Assembly: GCA_963764195.1 (NCBI GenBank)
Contig: CAVXRG010000010.1
Span: 868,001 to 932,000 of the forward strand
Origin: JBDSSS01 sp963764195
Lineage (GTDB): Bacteria > Actinomycetota > Actinomycetes > Actinomycetales > Dermatophilaceae
Length of the DNA stretch: 64,000 bases
Direction: 5' to 3'
Shown: positions 17,115-25,233 of the stretch, in pieces
How the letters are laid out: each line of letters opens with the position of its first letter
Position numbering within the stretch: the first letter of the stretch is position 1
Program-made: the position numbers and the translations under genes
Notes under the pieces: model-generated
Told to the model about the DNA's origin: nothing
What the model saw: only the letters and a program-made list of their open reading frames with translations
The model's database searches: none

Positions 17115-17176
17115 GCCGTGTCCTCCTGTTTTCTGGTGGTTGTCAGTTGTTCGTGGCCGGTGGGCGACGACGCGAC

Positions 17177-17310
17177 CCCACGAGGGCCCGTGGGCACCTC
17201 GCGAGCCCAGCGGCATACGCCTCACGTGGCTCACTCCTGGCGCCTGCACACACCCCGCCCCACCGCCTGCGGTGGGGACTGCCGTGGTGCGCCCCGGTCC
17301 GGTGGACCGG
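17177..17310 (-). other. Structured rpsB leader with three hairpins
   Basis: In the 200-base region upstream of rpsB three perfect hairpins are visible: 17294-17310 (7-pair stem, loop GGT on the plus strand), 17258-17277 (8-pair stem, four-base loop) and 17177-17194 (6-pair stem, six-base loop). The gap between rpsB and the divergent DUF6541 gene (344 bases) also holds a GTATGCCG octamer at 17211-17218. S2 is known to repress its own operon in E. coli through the leader; such a role here is inference. Confidence 0.4.
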
Positions 17311-17324
17311 CAGAAGACGCGCGA

Positions 17325-17330
17325 ATTATG
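17325..17330 (-). promoter_or_regulatory. Possible -10 box of rpsB
   Basis: On the minus strand CATAAT stands out in an AT-poor region 211 bases before the rpsB start, just upstream of the three leader hairpins. No good -35 hexamer is visible. Confidence 0.35.
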
Positions 17331-17458
17331 GTCGTGCGCTCCTGCCGGATGACAGGCACGCGTGACCGCCCACCATCGTAGGCCCTGGACGCGGTTGGGG
17401 AGAAATCGCCGGCACCCCCCACAATGGGGCCCGCACCGCCCCGCGCACCGGAGGACGA

Positions 17459-19357
17459 ATGGACAGCTGGACCCTGGCGATCCCCGCCTTCGTCGTGCTC
17501 ACGCTCGTGCTGCTCGTGCCGGGCTGGCTCGTCGTCAGGACGCTCGGTGCCCGCGGGCTCGAGGCGCTGGCCGTGGCACCCGCCGTGTCGGTCGGAGTCA
17601 TCGCCGCCGCCGCGACCGTGGGGCAGCGCGTCGGGGTGGCGTGGAGCCCGCTCGTGCTGCTGCTCGTCAGCGTCGTCGCGACCGCCGTCGCGCTCGGGAT
17701 CGGCCGACTGGCAGCACGCTGGCGCGGCAGCGACGAGGTGACCCCCGCGCGGCGACTGCTGGGTCGGCCGCGCGCCGACGTCGTGGGTGCGGTGCTGCTC
17801 GGTGTCGTCCTGGCGCTCGTGACGCTGCTGCCCTCGATCGGACGCCCCGACGAGCTCGTCGACTCCCCCGACGCCGTCTACCACCTCAACCGGATCCGGC
17901 TCTTCCTCGAGACCGACAACTTCTCGATCGCCAACCCCACCTTCTACCCCAACGGGTTCCACGCGTGGATCGCGTCGGCGCTCCAGCTCACGGGTGCGGC
18001 CGTCCTGCCGGGGACGAACATCGCCACCATCGTCCTGGCCGCCGTCGCGTGGCCGCTCGGCTGCGTCGCCCTCGTGCGCCACGCGCTCGGCGCTTCCCGG
18101 CTCGTGACGTATGCCGCTGGGCTCGCGTCCGCCGCCTTCATCGCCTTCCCCTCCATCCTCCTCGGCTGGGGGGTGCTCTGGCCCAACCTGATGGGCACGG
18201 CCCTCACCCCCGGCGCGCTGGCGCTGATGCTCCAGGCCGCGCGGTCACGGCGGGTCGGGCAGTGGCTCGCCTTCGCCGCGGCGCTGCCGGGGCTGGCGCT
18301 GATCCAGCCGAACTCGCTCGTGGCGCTCGCGCTCTTCGCGGTGGTGTGGTTCGTCGCGGCGCGGCTGCGAGCCGGCCTGCTGCACCACGCGAGCTGGCCG
18401 GTCGTCGCCCGCGACCTGCTCCTGCTGACCGTCGTCGGGGTCGTCGGCCTCGTCGCGGCCCCTCTCGTGTCGGCCCGGGTGGCGTCGACCCAGTCCTACG
18501 TCTGGTCCGACCACGTCTCGCTGTGGACCGCCCTCGTCGAAGTCGTCGGGGGCCGGCTGCAGATCCCGGTCGTGCTGTGGGGGCTGCTCGCGCTGCTCGT
18601 CCTCGGGCTCGCGTGGATCGTGCTGCGCGCCCGGGTCGCCCTGCCCGTCGTCGCGATGTGGCTGGCCTGTGTTGTGCTCTACGTCATGGCCGCGACGTCC
18701 TCGGCCTACTGGACGACGCTGCTCACGGGCTACTGGTACAACGACAAGGTGCGGCTCGCGTCGCTCGCCGCGGTGCCCGGCGTCGTCATCGTCGCCGCGG
18801 CCGTGCCGATGGTGCGTGAGCTGCTCCTCCGGGTGCCGGCACTGCGGCCCCGCCCTCTCCTGGCCTCGGCGCTCGCCCTCGCCCTGCTCCCGGCGCTCAC
18901 GGTCGTCTGGGACCACGGCACACGCGACCGGATGCTGTCGGAGTTCTTCCGGCCGAGCATCGGCAGCCACGTCATCCTCAGCCGGCTCGCCCAGGAGCAG
19001 CTGCGAGAGCTGAGCACCTCGATCCCCGCAGGTGAGGGCGTCGTCGGGCGCCCGGAGAACGGGTCGCCGCTGATGTACGCCCTCTTCGGGACCAACACGC
19101 TCTACCGCTCCATCCCGATTCCCACGACCGGTGACGAGATCCTCATCGGCACCGGTTTCGACCAGCTGACCACCCGGCCGGAGATCTGCCGGGCGCTCGC
19201 CCGCCACGACATCCGCTGGGCGATCGACTCGACGCACGTCTACTGGCTCGACCGGCCGGAGCGGTCCTCGGGCCTGTTCGACCTCGGCGCCGTCGCCGGG
19301 CTGGAGAAGGTGCGCACCGTCGGCGACTACACGCTCTACCGCATCACCGGCTGCTGA
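17459..19357 (+). CDS. DUF6541-type multi-pass membrane protein
   Basis: A 632-residue membrane protein with about 12-13 hydrophobic segments, starting MDSWTLAIPAFVVLTLVLL. Motifs such as DSPDAVYHLNRIRLFLE just after the third segment, NPTFYPNGFHAW and FPSILLGWGVLWPNLMG look like the glycosyltransferase-C-like lipid-linked sugar transferases grouped as DUF6541, common in actinobacteria. The D-containing loop after the first helices is where GT-C enzymes hold the catalytic acid. GGAGG precedes the ATG. A soluble tail of about 110 residues follows the last helix. Cell-envelope glycosylation is inference; no substrate is known. Confidence 0.7.
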   Translation: MDSWTLAIPAFVVLTLVLLVPGWLVVRTLGARGLEALAVAPAVSVGVIAAAATVGQRVGVAWSPLVLLLVSVVATAVALGIGRLAARWRGSDEVTPARRLLGRPRADVVGAVLLGVVLALVTLLPSIGRPDELVDSPDAVYHLNRIRLFLETDNFSIANPTFYPNGFHAWIASALQLTGAAVLPGTNIATIVLAAVAWPLGCVALVRHALGASRLVTYAAGLASAAFIAFPSILLGWGVLWPNLMGTALTPGALALMLQAARSRRVGQWLAFAAALPGLALIQPNSLVALALFAVVWFVAARLRAGLLHHASWPVVARDLLLLTVVGVVGLVAAPLVSARVASTQSYVWSDHVSLWTALVEVVGGRLQIPVVLWGLLALLVLGLAWIVLRARVALPVVAMWLACVVLYVMAATSSAYWTTLLTGYWYNDKVRLASLAAVPGVVIVAAAVPMVRELLLRVPALRPRPLLASALALALLPALTVVWDHGTRDRMLSEFFRPSIGSHVILSRLAQEQLRELSTSIPAGEGVVGRPENGSPLMYALFGTNTLYRSIPIPTTGDEILIGTGFDQLTTRPEICRALARHDIRWAIDSTHVYWLDRPERSSGLFDLGAVAGLEKVRTVGDYTLYRITGC

Positions 19358-19395
19358 CCCGGCGCTCCCGCGGCACTCCCGGGGCTCGCGGCGGC

Positions 19396-19401
19396 TACCG
19401 T
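19396..19401 (+). promoter_or_regulatory. -10 box of a likely leaderless transcript
   Basis: TACCGT (TAnnnT) ends eight bases before the ATG of the aminotransferase gene, which has no Shine-Dalgarno sequence. This spacing is typical of actinobacterial leaderless messages, where transcription starts at the A of the ATG. Confidence 0.45.
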
Positions 19402-19409
19402 GTCGAGGC

Positions 19410-20570
19410 ATGGGCTCACCGCTGATCTCCCGCATGCAGCCGTTCGGCACGACGATCTTCGCCGAGATGTCGGCGCTGGCGACGAGCACCGGCTGCATCA
19501 ACCTCGGCCAGGGCTTCCCCGACACCGACGGCCCGCAGGAGATGCTCGACGCCGCGCGCGAGGCGATCGCGTCGGGGCGCAACCAGTACCCGCCCGGTCC
19601 CGGTGTGCCCGAGCTGCTCGCAGCCGTCGCCGCACACCAGGAGCGCTTCTACGGCATCCGCCTCGACCCGGCGTCGCAGGTGCTCGTGACCGCCGGGGCC
19701 ACCGAGGCGATCGCGTCGGTCGTCCTCGCCCTGTGCGAACCGGGTGACGAGGTCGTGACCTTCGAGCCCTACTACGACTCGTATGCCGCGACGATCGCCC
19801 TCGCTGGCGCCACCCGTCGCACGTCGGTGCTCCGCTTCCCCGACTTCGCAGTCGACGAGCAGTCGCTGCGGTCCGCCTTCTCGGATCGCACACGGCTCGT
19901 GCTGCTCAACACCCCGCACAACCCGACGGGCAAGGTCTTCAGCCGTTCCGAGCTCGAGCTCATCGCCGCACTGGCGCGCGAGCACGACGCGTGGGTCGTC
20001 ACCGACGAGGTCTACGAGCACCTGCTCTTCGATGGCGCGGAGCACATCCCGGTGGCGACGCTGCCGGGGATGGCGGACCGCACGATCACCATCTCGTCGG
20101 CGGGCAAGACGTTCTCGGCCACGGGGTGGAAGGTCGGCTGGCTGACCGGACCCGCGGAAGCGGTGGCGGCCGCGCGGACGGTCAAACAGTTCCTCACCTA
20201 CGTCGCGTCAGGGCCCTTCCAACCGGCCGTCGCCCTCGCGCTCGGCCTCGGAGACGAGGTGTATGCCGGGCTCGCCGGGTCGCTCGAGCGCAAGCGCGAC
20301 CTGCTCTGCTCCGGCCTCGATGACCTGGGGCTGCAGGTCTCCCGCCCCCAGGGGACCTACTTCGTCATCGCCGACGCGGCGCCGCTGGGCGCGACGAACG
20401 GGTTGGAGTTCGCCCGTCGGCTGCCGGAGCTCGCCGGGGTGGTCGGGGTGCCGGTGTCGGTCTTCCACGACGACGTCGACGCCGCCAGGACCCTGATCCG
20501 CTTCGCCTTCTGCAAGAAGGACGACGTGCTGCTCGAGGCGGGCCGGCGCCTCGCTGCCGCCCGGCACTGA
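19410..20570 (+). CDS. PLP-dependent class I/II aminotransferase (DapC/kynurenine-type)
   Basis: A 386-residue fold-type I aminotransferase. It has INLGQGFPDTDGP near residue 30, the Y60 contact in NQYPPGPG, NTPHNPTGKVF at 167-177, VTDEVYEHLLFDG near 197, and the PLP lysine K233 in SSAGKTFSATGWKVGW. This subgroup includes N-succinyldiaminopimelate aminotransferase (DapC) and kynurenine/glutamine transaminases, so lysine or peptidoglycan precursor synthesis is possible but not shown. It follows the membrane gene by 52 bases but likely has its own promoter. No dap genes are nearby. Confidence 0.88.
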   Translation: MGSPLISRMQPFGTTIFAEMSALATSTGCINLGQGFPDTDGPQEMLDAAREAIASGRNQYPPGPGVPELLAAVAAHQERFYGIRLDPASQVLVTAGATEAIASVVLALCEPGDEVVTFEPYYDSYAATIALAGATRRTSVLRFPDFAVDEQSLRSAFSDRTRLVLLNTPHNPTGKVFSRSELELIAALAREHDAWVVTDEVYEHLLFDGAEHIPVATLPGMADRTITISSAGKTFSATGWKVGWLTGPAEAVAAARTVKQFLTYVASGPFQPAVALALGLGDEVYAGLAGSLERKRDLLCSGLDDLGLQVSRPQGTYFVIADAAPLGATNGLEFARRLPELAGVVGVPVSVFHDDVDAARTLIRFAFCKKDDVLLEAGRRLAAARH

Positions 20571-20646
20571 CTCGGCCGGGTGGCCTCCGGGTCTTGGCGG
20601 CGGTCCTCGTCAGGGACCTGATCCCTGGGGTCACGCGGCGACTCCC

Positions 20647-20882
20647 TCCACTCGACCGAGTCACCCGTCGAGTGCGCAGTTTCTCCCGGGTCAGCCGTCG
20701 AGTGGGCACTTTCCTCCTGACCCGTGTGGTGTCGCGGCGGGTGGGTGGGTTGGTGGGTGAAAGTGGGCACTCGACCGAGTCTGCCGTCGAGTGCGCAGTT
20801 TCCCCCGGGCCCGCGGTAGCTCGTCTTGCACCCGATCCGTGAACTCAAACCTCTTGCCGGCGGGTGAAAGTGCCCACTCGAC
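20647..20882. repeat. REP-like repeat cluster between the aminotransferase and DUF222 genes
   Basis: Five 17-base units of consensus GTCGAGTGSSCASTTTC (S = G or C) lie at 20667-20683, 20697-20713, 20759-20775 (inverted), 20786-20802 and 20866-20882 (inverted), plus a partial at 20647-20655. Units 3 and 4 form a hairpin-capable inverted pair. They fill most of the 388-base gap (20571-20958) between two convergent genes, which holds no other recognisable element. Confidence 0.8.
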
Positions 20883-20958
20883 GAAGAGGGAGGGGAAGGG
20901 GTCGACCGGGACGTGCTGGTGGCCCCGCCGATGCCTGGCGGGGTGTGGGGCGGGGCGC

Positions 20959-22356
20959 TCAGGTGTGCCAGGTGACGCCGGTGGTGGTGACGGTCGCGGT
21001 GAGGTCGTGGTCGTGGACTCGGGTGTGGTGTCGGGGGCAGAGCAGGGCGGCGTTCGTGAGGGCGGTGGGTCCGCCGCGGGCCCAGTGGGTGACGTGGTGG
21101 GCGTCGCACCAGGTCGCGGGCACCGTGCAGCCGGGGTAGCTGCAGCCCTGGTCGCGCAGGATCAGGGCGAGGCGTTGACCGCGGGTGAACAGGCGCCGGG
21201 CCCGGCCGAGGTCGAGGGGTTCGCTGTCGGCGCCGAGGACGGCGGGGATGATCTCGGCGTCGCAGGCCATCCGGCGCACGGTCCCGGCTGAGAGGACCTC
21301 CCCGGTCAACGTGCTGCCGGTGCCGGTGCCGGTGCTGGTGTTGTTGTCGGCGTCGTCGAGGTCACTTGTGAGGGTGTCGAGGTCGATGAGGACGACGACC
21401 TTGGCCTTGTCGGTGGTCGGGACGCCGTCGGCGGCGGCGACGCCGCGTTGGACGATGGTGAGCAGCGCCTCCAACCGTCGCCGGGCCGGGGACCGGTCGT
21501 CTGCTTCCACGGTCTTGCCGTGCTCGTCGGTCTCCGGGGCCGGGGCGGACAGGGGGTCGATGGCGGCCTTGACGATCGCGGCGCCCTCAGGATCGAGCAG
21601 ACCGCGCAGGCCGACCATGCCGGTCGCGGTCGGCGGGTCGAACCAGAGCCCTCTGGCTTCGCGACGGCCCCGGTCGAGTCGGTCCTCATCGCGTGGGGGC
21701 CGGACCTGCTCGGTGTGGTGGCGGGCGAGCCGGGCCAGCTCCTCCGGGCGCAGCCGCGGGGCCTGGTCGGTGAGGTCGTCCAGGGCGGTCGCCAGGTCGT
21801 CGGGGTCGGCCACCGGCCGGGTGCGGGTGTCGAAGTCGATGACCTGGGCGGCGTTGGCGACGGTGACCTGCTGGGTCGCGACGAGCAGCCGCAGCTGAGC
21901 CCAGCGGGGCTGGGTGATCGCCGTCGCGACGGTGACGAAGGCTTTGGCCTGCCCGGCGGTCAGGGCCGGGTCCAGGGAGCGCAGCCAGTCGGTCCAGGAG
22001 AGCCCGCCCGGGGCGTCGGTGCCGCGGGCGACGAGCTCGGACACGAGGGTGACGAGGGTGACGTCGTGGGTGAGCCGCTCGCGGGCGACCTGCTCCGCCG
22101 TGGAGAGGACGTCGGCTTCGGCGTGGCGGGTCAGTGAGAGCCCGGCGGACGCGCGGACCGCGACCATCGGATCCTCGCCGCAGTCCTCCCCGCCGTCATC
22201 GGAGCCGTCGTCGGCCCCGTCGTCGGCGCTGTCGTTGGAGACCCGCTGGGCGTGGGCCTCGGCCAGGGCTTCGGTCTGCTCGATCCAGGCGGGGTCGTTG
22301 ACCATCGCCTCGTACCCGGCCGCATCCAGCGGGGGCAGGTCGAGGATCCCGGGCAC
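20959..22356 (-). CDS. DUF222 / HNH endonuclease domain protein (13E12-type)
   Basis: The reading frame gives 465 residues from a GTG at 22356 that has GGAGG five bases upstream. DUF222 covers about residues 100-370, and an HNH nuclease motif closes the protein: CSYPGCTVPATWCDAHHV, then HWARGGPTALTNAALLCPRHHTRVHD, with the four zinc-type cysteines/histidines and the catalytic HH intact. This is the 13E12/REP13E12 family, multi-copy in actinobacteria and associated with repeats; the function is not settled. Most family members start further upstream, and a coherent N-terminal segment lies in another frame at 22500-22619, so the N-terminus may be frameshifted. Confidence 0.85.
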   Translation of the reverse strand: MPGILDLPPLDAAGYEAMVNDPAWIEQTEALAEAHAQRVSNDSADDGADDGSDDGGEDCGEDPMVAVRASAGLSLTRHAEADVLSTAEQVARERLTHDVTLVTLVSELVARGTDAPGGLSWTDWLRSLDPALTAGQAKAFVTVATAITQPRWAQLRLLVATQQVTVANAAQVIDFDTRTRPVADPDDLATALDDLTDQAPRLRPEELARLARHHTEQVRPPRDEDRLDRGRREARGLWFDPPTATGMVGLRGLLDPEGAAIVKAAIDPLSAPAPETDEHGKTVEADDRSPARRRLEALLTIVQRGVAAADGVPTTDKAKVVVLIDLDTLTSDLDDADNNTSTGTGTGSTLTGEVLSAGTVRRMACDAEIIPAVLGADSEPLDLGRARRLFTRGQRLALILRDQGCSYPGCTVPATWCDAHHVTHWARGGPTALTNAALLCPRHHTRVHDHDLTATVTTTGVTWHT

Positions 22357-22619
22357 CAGCTCCTCCGGCGGGGTCCCGGCCCACGGACCCCGTGGCTCCG
22401 GCTCCGGCCGGGTCTCCGGCGCGATCCGAGGCGCCTTCGTCGTCGTCCGTCCGGTCGAGTGCGCGAGGTCGGCTGACCCGCTGACGGGCTGGGCGGCATA
22501 CCCTCGCCGACGCCCTTCCAGAACGCGCTGTCAGCAATCCCGCCCGCGGCGCGCTGGCGTGACTCGAGATCGACCAGCCGGCTCCGGAGGAGCTCCAGCA
22601 TCGTGGGCTCTGCTGCCAT
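22357..22619 (-). other. Possible displaced N-terminus of the DUF222 protein
   Basis: A different frame starting with ATG at 22619 reads MAAEPTMLELLRSRLVDLES and then GIADSAFWKGVGEG, a plausible N-terminal helix for a DUF222 protein, before it turns arginine-rich. From about 22500 the frame of the main gene instead becomes coherent (AAQPVSGSADLAHSTGR). A single-base shift near the octamer at 22494-22501 would join them. It could be a real frameshift, a sequencing error, or chance. Confidence 0.35.
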
Positions 22620-22826
22620 ACAACGACCCTAGACGCGACCACCGACAATGGCCGGGGGCTCGGCGCCGGGCATCGAACAGGGATCAGTCATGTGGTCGTC
22701 GTCGACCGAAGGACCGTGAAAGCTGGGCGCGGCGGACATCCACAACCCCCTGCGAAGGCGACCTTCGTCCACAGAAGGGTTCGCGAGGGGTCCTGTCTTC
22801 GCTTCGCGGAGGGCAATTGTTGTGAG

Positions 22827-23363
22827 GTGGCGATCGGTGAGGCATTGGCGGCGGTGGTTGCAGCGGCGACCCTTGCGCTGGGTGCCACTGCCCCGTCGGT
22901 CGCGTTCAACGCGCGCCCCCCATCGGCGGTCCCCGAAGCCGTCGACGTCGCTGGCGGGTGGGCCTGGCCGCTCGAGCCCCGACCGGAGATCGCCCGGGCG
23001 TTCGACCCTCCGGACAAGCCCTGGTTGGCCGGACACCGAGGCGTCGACCTCTCCGCCTCGGTGGGGCAACCGGTGGAGGCACCGACCGGAGGCGAGGTCA
23101 CCTTCGTCGGGAAGGTCGCGGGCCGCGGGGTCGTCGTCGTGCAGCACGCGGGCGGTTTGCGAAGCACCCTCGAGCCCGTCGAGAACGGCCCTCCTCGGGG
23201 GACAACCGTGTCCGCCGGAGACCCGGTCGGCATCGTTGCCGAGACTTCCGGCCACTGCGCCCCGGCCACCTGTCTCCACTGGGGAGTGCTGCGCGGGAGG
23301 GTCTACGTCGACCCGCTCTCGCTGCTCGGACTGGGGCCGGTCATCCTGCTCCCCCTGCACTGA
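22827..23363 (+). CDS. M23/LytM-type peptidase domain protein
   Basis: A 178-residue exported protein. A hydrophobic signal-like segment (ALAAVVAAATLALGATAPSVA) is followed by one LytM domain with GHRGVDLSASVG (first zinc motif) and HCAPATCLHWGVLRG. The usual HxH pair reads CLH, so one catalytic histidine is cysteine, and the domain may bind rather than cut peptidoglycan. The GTG at 22827 was chosen because it sits directly before the signal peptide. The frame is open back to 22692. This gene usually lies beside rpsB; here it is convergent with xerC, with a 19-base gap. Confidence 0.75.
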   Translation: MAIGEALAAVVAAATLALGATAPSVAFNARPPSAVPEAVDVAGGWAWPLEPRPEIARAFDPPDKPWLAGHRGVDLSASVGQPVEAPTGGEVTFVGKVAGRGVVVVQHAGGLRSTLEPVENGPPRGTTVSAGDPVGIVAETSGHCAPATCLHWGVLRGRVYVDPLSLLGLGPVILLPLH

Positions 23364-23382
23364 GACAGGGGCAGAGCGCGGA

Positions 23383-24336
23383 TCAGGCTCTGGGGTGGGC
23401 CTGCTCATAACTCTGGCGGAGACGGTCCACCGAGACGTGGGTGTAGATCTGGGTGGTGGCAAGGCTGGCGTGACCGAGCAGCTCCTGCACCACGCGCAGA
23501 TCCGCGCCGCCCTCGAGCAGGTGGGTCGCGGCGCTGTGCCGCAGCCCGTGGGGCCCGAGATCCGGGGCGTCGGGCAGGTGCGAGAGCAGCTCGTGCACGA
23601 GGGTCCGGACCTGTCGGGCGTCGACGCGGGCGCCTCGGCGGCCGAGGAAGAGGGCCGGCCCGGACGTCGGCGTCGCCACCCGGCCGCGGACGGCGAGCCA
23701 GCCATCGATCGCGCGGGCGGCGGGCGCACCGAAAGGCACGACCCGCTCCTTGGACCCCTTGCCCATGACGCGGACGACACCCTGACGCAGGTCCATGTCG
23801 TCGATGTCGAGTCCGACGAGCTCACCCACCCGGATCCCACTCGCATAGAGCAGCTCGACGACGGCACGGTCGCGGATGTGGATCGGGTCGTCGTCGTCGG
23901 CGCGGATCCCCGCGAGGTCGAGCAGCTCGGAGGCCTCTGACTGCTTGAGGACGCCTGGCAGGCTGTGTCCGCGCTTCGGGGCGACGAGGCGGATCGACGG
24001 GTCGGTGGGGATCCGACCCGTGTGCTCGGCCCAGATGAGGAAGGTCCGCGCCGCAGCGGCCCGCCGCGCGATGGTGGAGCGCGATGCGCCTGAATCAGCT
24101 TGTGCCGCAAGCCAGGAGCGAAGATCAGCGAGACGCAGGCCTGACGGCTCGTCGATCCCCTGCTCAGCGGCAAACGCCAGGAGGTGGCGGACGTCGCTGA
24201 GGTACGCGCGACGGGTGTGCGGCGACCGGCCGCGCTCGGCACCGAGGTGTCGGTCGAAGGCGCGAAGGGTCTCCGACTGACCGTCGAGCGCGCGGACGAC
24301 GCGCTCGTCAGCGACTTCGGTCGGAGTCCGTCCCAT
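23383..24336 (-). CDS. xerC: Tyrosine recombinase XerC
   Basis: A 317-residue site-specific recombinase that resolves chromosome dimers at dif together with XerD. The N-terminal SAM-like DNA-binding domain (about 20-110, with SPHTRRAYLSDVRHLLAFA) is followed by the catalytic domain, with R169 in SGIRVGELVGL, K193 in MGKGSKER, H263 and R266 in PHGLRHS, H289 in LLGHASLATTQ, and the nucleophile Y298 in IYTHV. All residues are intact. No dif-like site was identified. The position near rpsB-M23 and dprA is standard for actinobacterial XerC. Confidence 0.93.
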   Translation of the reverse strand: MGRTPTEVADERVVRALDGQSETLRAFDRHLGAERGRSPHTRRAYLSDVRHLLAFAAEQGIDEPSGLRLADLRSWLAAQADSGASRSTIARRAAAARTFLIWAEHTGRIPTDPSIRLVAPKRGHSLPGVLKQSEASELLDLAGIRADDDDPIHIRDRAVVELLYASGIRVGELVGLDIDDMDLRQGVVRVMGKGSKERVVPFGAPAARAIDGWLAVRGRVATPTSGPALFLGRRGARVDARQVRTLVHELLSHLPDAPDLGPHGLRHSAATHLLEGGADLRVVQELLGHASLATTQIYTHVSVDRLRQSYEQAHPRA

Positions 24337-24542
24337 GGAGGCACCATCGCAAACCGCACCCCGAGCGGCAAGGGACCGCGCCGACCGGGGCGCACGTGGG
24401 TCCGGCGAGGGTCCGGGCGCGACCTACATCTCACTGGGCCGTCGGGTCGAGGTCACGGGGCCACACTTCGAGTAGAACGCCGAAACTCCACCGGGCGCGG
24501 GCCCCTGGCCGGGACCTTCATCCACGATTGAAGGGCACACCC

Positions 24543-25172
24543 ATGTCGTCCACCGAGCTCTACGCCGACGTCGACCCGACCGAGGTCGCGATCCCCGTCC
24601 ACCGGGGCGCGCACATCGCGGATCCGGGGCCGTTGGGCCTCACCGCCTTCGCCCTGACGACGTTCATCCTGTCGTGCGCGAACGCCGGCTTCATCCCACC
24701 GAAGGCCGAGGCCGCCGTGTTCGGAGTCGCCCTCTTCTACGGTGGCCTCACCCAGCTGATGGCAGGCATGTGGGAGTTCATGAAGGGCAACGTCTTCGGC
24801 GCGACAGCCTTCGCCTCCTACGGCGGTTTCTGGCTCAGCTTCTGGTACCTCGTCACCTACACCGCGAAGGACATGGGTGACGACAAGCACATCGGCGTCG
24901 GCATCTTCCTGCTCGCCTGGACCATCTTCACCGCTTACATGTGGTTCGCCACGACCCAGATCAGCAAGGCGCTCTTCGTCACGTTCTCGGTGCTCCTGGT
25001 CGCGTTCGTCTTCCTCACGCTCGGGGCATTCACGGAGCAGACCTGGCTGACCCGGATCGGTGGGTATGCCGGCCTCGGTGCGGCCTTCGCTGCTTGGTAC
25101 ACCTCGGCCGCCGGCATCTTCAGCTCGACCTTCGGTCGCCCGGTCATCCCGACCGGCCCGCTCTCGAGATGA
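24543..25172 (+). CDS. GPR1/FUN34/YaaH acetate/succinate transporter
   Basis: A 209-residue membrane protein with six segments. ADPGPLGLTAFALTTFILS carries the NPAPLGL-like family signature in modified form (DPGPLGL), and FYGGLTQLMAGMWEF is the second conserved block. The family (SatP in E. coli) moves acetate and related short carboxylates across the inner membrane. The ATG at 24543 has AAGGG upstream; the longer frame to 24396 is out of character. It stands alone between xerC and the Gfo/Idh pair, and may pair in function with the PrpE-like ligase 20 kb away (inference). Confidence 0.9.
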   Translation: MSSTELYADVDPTEVAIPVHRGAHIADPGPLGLTAFALTTFILSCANAGFIPPKAEAAVFGVALFYGGLTQLMAGMWEFMKGNVFGATAFASYGGFWLSFWYLVTYTAKDMGDDKHIGVGIFLLAWTIFTAYMWFATTQISKALFVTFSVLLVAFVFLTLGAFTEQTWLTRIGGYAGLGAAFAAWYTSAAGIFSSTFGRPVIPTGPLSR

Positions 25173-25233
25173 TGCTGCCGAGGGACCCAGGCCGGTTTGC
25201 CGGACCGGGTTCCGCCGCCCCGAGTCCGGGCGA

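Noticed and set aside
16086..17381. Plus-strand 431-codon frame opposite rpsB
   Set aside because: Glycine/leucine repeats mirror the rpsB repeat; it is a shadow.
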